Assembly: GCA_005878515.1 (NCBI GenBank)
Contig: VBLZ01000081.1
Location: forward strand, 1 to 15,756
From: Methanobacteriota archaeon
Lineage (GTDB): Archaea > Thermoplasmatota > Thermoplasmata > RBG-16-68-12
Length of the DNA: 15,756 nt
Reading direction: 5' to 3'
Shown: positions 13,470 through 15,756 of the stretch, one piece after another
How positions within the stretch are numbered: the stretch's first letter is position 1
Layout of the letters: every line of letters begins with the position of its first letter
The notes under the pieces: model-generated
What the model was told of the DNA's origin: nothing
The model's database searches: none
Seen by the model: only the letters and a program-made list of their open reading frames with translations
Program-made: the position numbers and the translations under genes

Positions 13470-15756
13470 ATGGCGGACGACTGGCACGCCCTTCGGGCGG
13501 AGGCCGTCCTCCAGAGACTGGATTCTTCCCCGTTGGGGCTCACGAGCCGAGAGGCCGCTCAGCGGCTGTCCCGCTTCGGCCCGAACGAGCTCGTCCAGAC
13601 CGCGAAGGTGAGTCCTCTTCGCATCCTGTTGAGCCAGTTCATCGATGTGCTCGTGATCGTCCTGATCATCGCCGCGGTCATCTCCGCGACCTTAGGTCTC
13701 CTCCAGGGAGAGACCGCCGACCTGTACGACGCCGTGCTCATCATCGTGATCGTGATCATGAACGCGATCCTTGGCTTCGTCCAGGAGTATCGGGCGGAAC
13801 GGTCGCTCGAAGCCCTCAAGAGCCTCGCCGCGCCAAAGGCTCACGTCCTCCGGGAAGGCGGGATTGTTGCCGTGCCGTCCCGCGAGCTGGTGCCTGGCGA
13901 GGTCGTCGTCCTCGCGGCGGGAGACCGGGTCCCCGCGGACGCCCGGCTCCTCGAAGTGGCGAGCCTCCGCGTCAACGAGGCCTCCCTGACCGGTGAGTCG
14001 CTCCCCGTGAGCAAGGCCGTCGAGCCGCAGCCTCGCGACTCCTTCCTGGGTGACCGCAAGAACATGGTGTTCATGGGGACCACGGTGGACGGCGGGCGAG
14101 GGAAGGCCGTCCTCGTTGAGACCGGCATGGCGACCCAACTCGGCAAGATCGCCGGACTCGTGCAGCAGGAAACGAAGCAGGAGACGCCGCTCCAAAAGCA
14201 GTTGGACCGCCTCGGAAGGCAGATCGGAGTCGCGGTCCTGCTTGCGGCCGGCCTCATCTTCGTGATCGGCGTGCTCCGGGAGCCAGGCCATGTCGAGCTT
14301 CTCTTCCTCACGGCGGTCGGGCTGTCGGTCGCGGCGATTCCCGAGGGGCTCCCCGCGATCGTGACAATCAGCCTCGCACTGGGCCTCCAACGAATGATCC
14401 GACGAGGCGCGCTGATCCGAAAACTCCCGGCCGTCGAGGCGTTGGGCGCCGCCTCCGTGATCTGCTCCGACAAGACCGGGACGCTCACGAAAGGAGAAAT
14501 GAACGTCCGAGCCCTCCTCGTCGGTCCTCATGAGTACGAGGCCGTCGGAGAGGGCTTCGATCCATCCGGGCTCGTCCGGACGGCTGGTCGGGTCGCGAGT
14601 CCCGAAGCCCATCCCGGCTTGCAGCGACTCCTCGAATGCGGCGCCTTATGCAATGACGCCGTCCTCAAGAGAGAAGGTCCCCGCTGGGTCGTCGAGGGCG
14701 ATCCGACGGAAGGGGCCCTCCTGGTCGCCGCGCGGCGCGCGGGCATGGATCCGGAGGCGGTACGGGCGAAGTGGCCGCGTGTTGCCGAAATCGCGTTCAC
14801 GTCGGAGCGGAAGAAGATGTCGACCCTCCACGCCCAACTGTCCGAATCGGAGCTTCGCGAGATTCTCGCGTTGTCCGAGGCGGTGCGACTCCGGCGGCTC
14901 GCGGGCGTGGTGGCGGTCCTGCACGTGAAGGGCGCACCCGAACAGATCCTCGCGGCCTGTTCTCATCATGTCGTCGACGGCGAGCGAAAGCCGCTGTCCG
15001 AGTACGATCGGAAGCAGTACTTGTTCCGGAATCAAGAGTTGGCCACACGGGCCCTCCGGGTGATCGGATTTGCCGTCCGTGAATTCCAGGGCGAGGTGCC
15101 CCCGCTCACGGAGGAAACCCTCGAGATCGACCTCACCTTCCTCGGGCTCGCGGGCATGATGGACGCACCGCGGTCCGATGCGATCGATGCGATTCGCCGT
15201 TGCAAGAAGGCGGGGATCCGCGTCGTGATGATCACGGGAGACCACAAGCTCACCGCGATGGCCGTCGCCCGGGAGATGGGGATTCTCGAAGACGGGTACC
15301 GTGCCCTCTCGGGAGAAGAGCTCGAGAAACTGTCCGACGCCGAGTTGGTGCGGGAGGTCGAGCGGATCCGCGTGTACGCGCGGGTCGCCCCGGAACACAA
15401 GATGCGCATCGTGGACGCCTGGAAGAAGGCGGGGCACATCGTCGCGATGACCGGCGATGGCGTGAACGACGCTCCTGCGCTCAAGAGGTCCGACCTCGGC
15501 GTGGCGATGGGGATCACCGGGACGGATGTGGCCAAGGAGAGCGCCGACATGGTGCTGACGGACGACAACTTCGCGTCCATCGTGGCCGCGGTCGAGGAGG
15601 GCCGCGGCATCTACGAGAACATCCGGAAGTTCGTCGCCTTCCTTCTGTCCGCGAACGCCGGGGAGGTCCTAATCATGTTCATCGCGACCCTTGCCATCGC
15701 GGACCCCAACTTCCTCCCGTTCTTCGCGCCGGTTCAACTTCTCTGGATCAACCTCG
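13470..15756 (+). CDS. P-type IIA (calcium-type) cation ATPase, 3' end outside window
   Basis: ATP-driven membrane pump. 762 residues are present; most of the C-terminal membrane domain (end of TM6 to TM10) lies beyond the window. Seen: N-terminal cation-ATPase domain (WHALRAEAVLQRLDSSPLGL...RFGPNEL), TM1-2, actuator motif TGES (174-177), TM4 motif PEGLP (291-295), phosphorylation site DKTGT with D334, nucleotide-binding KGAPE (487-491), TGD (589-591) and TGDGVND (661-667). Residues matching the SERCA calcium ligands are present: E292 (E309), N729 and E732 in NAGEV (N768, E771), and N761 in PVQLLWINL (N796); the D800 equivalent is just past the end. This supports calcium export, though related type II pumps for other cations cannot be excluded. 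It has its own leaderless promoter. The frame is open with no disruption. Confidence 0.94.
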   Translation, partial: MADDWHALRAEAVLQRLDSSPLGLTSREAAQRLSRFGPNELVQTAKVSPLRILLSQFIDVLVIVLIIAAVISATLGLLQGETADLYDAVLIIVIVIMNAILGFVQEYRAERSLEALKSLAAPKAHVLREGGIVAVPSRELVPGEVVVLAAGDRVPADARLLEVASLRVNEASLTGESLPVSKAVEPQPRDSFLGDRKNMVFMGTTVDGGRGKAVLVETGMATQLGKIAGLVQQETKQETPLQKQLDRLGRQIGVAVLLAAGLIFVIGVLREPGHVELLFLTAVGLSVAAIPEGLPAIVTISLALGLQRMIRRGALIRKLPAVEALGAASVICSDKTGTLTKGEMNVRALLVGPHEYEAVGEGFDPSGLVRTAGRVASPEAHPGLQRLLECGALCNDAVLKREGPRWVVEGDPTEGALLVAARRAGMDPEAVRAKWPRVAEIAFTSERKKMSTLHAQLSESELREILALSEAVRLRRLAGVVAVLHVKGAPEQILAACSHHVVDGERKPLSEYDRKQYLFRNQELATRALRVIGFAVREFQGEVPPLTEETLEIDLTFLGLAGMMDAPRSDAIDAIRRCKKAGIRVVMITGDHKLTAMAVAREMGILEDGYRALSGEELEKLSDAELVREVERIRVYARVAPEHKMRIVDAWKKAGHIVAMTGDGVNDAPALKRSDLGVAMGITGTDVAKESADMVLTDDNFASIVAAVEEGRGIYENIRKFVAFLLSANAGEVLIMFIATLAIADPNFLPFFAPVQLLWINL

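Noticed and set aside
1..15756. CRISPR array, insertion sequence, prophage or defence cluster
   Set aside because: No regularly spaced direct repeats, transposase, integrase, Cas, nuclease or phage structural motif was found on either strand.

Overview
The window is GC-rich and archaeal. It carries an archaeal-type threonyl-tRNA synthetase with its own N-terminal editing domain, the archaeal purine enzyme PurP, a UPF0147 protein, an archaeal FtsZ, and a tRNA-Gly gene with an intron bounded by a canonical bulge-helix-bulge. About a dozen genes have an AT-rich, TATA-like box centred 25-32 bases before the start codon and no Shine-Dalgarno site, the pattern expected of leaderless mRNAs. High GC, FtsZ and pervasive leaderless starts fit a Thermoplasmatota-type euryarchaeon, but that placement is an inference, not a demonstration. 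The genes are mostly single units or very short operons on both strands, and most are housekeeping.

Region 1 (1-3670): the 3' part of an ftsZ gene (plus strand) runs into a convergent, membrane-anchored PKD-domain protein. Behind that, on the minus strand, is threonyl-tRNA synthetase. Region 2 (3671-7189, plus strand): dihydropteroate synthase, PurP (folate-independent purine formylation), a membrane-anchored double zinc-ribbon protein, and a two-gene operon of a stand-alone Lrp/AsnC-type ligand-binding (RAM) domain and a UPF0147 protein. Region 3 (7190-8065, plus strand): an unrecognised multi-span membrane protein, then tRNA-Gly(CCC) with a 33-base intron.

Region 4 (8078-10005, minus strand): a polytopic membrane protein with a duplicated W-D/H/P-P-H motif, a stand-alone LON-domain protein, and a 52-residue zinc ribbon too short for ordinary gene finders. 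Region 5 (10091-12738): a metallo-beta-lactamase-fold hydrolase, tail to tail with a CPA2-type cation/proton antiporter that has an extra C-terminal membrane domain in place of the usual RCK module; then a 250-base intergenic stretch holding a candidate operator. Region 6 (12739-15756, plus strand): a zinc finger-membrane span-His-rich exterior protein and the 5' three quarters or more of a P-type IIA (calcium-type) ATPase, cut by the window end.

The antiporter, P-type ATPase and two putative metal-binding membrane proteins lie close together, which may point to ion or metal homeostasis, but nothing proves that they act as one system. I saw no CRISPR array, insertion sequence, prophage or defence island. 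The observations most worth following are the spliced tRNA, the duplicated-motif membrane protein, the zinc finger/exterior-His protein, the altered metal and ion ligands in the hydrolase and antiporter, and two inverted repeats in promoter regions.
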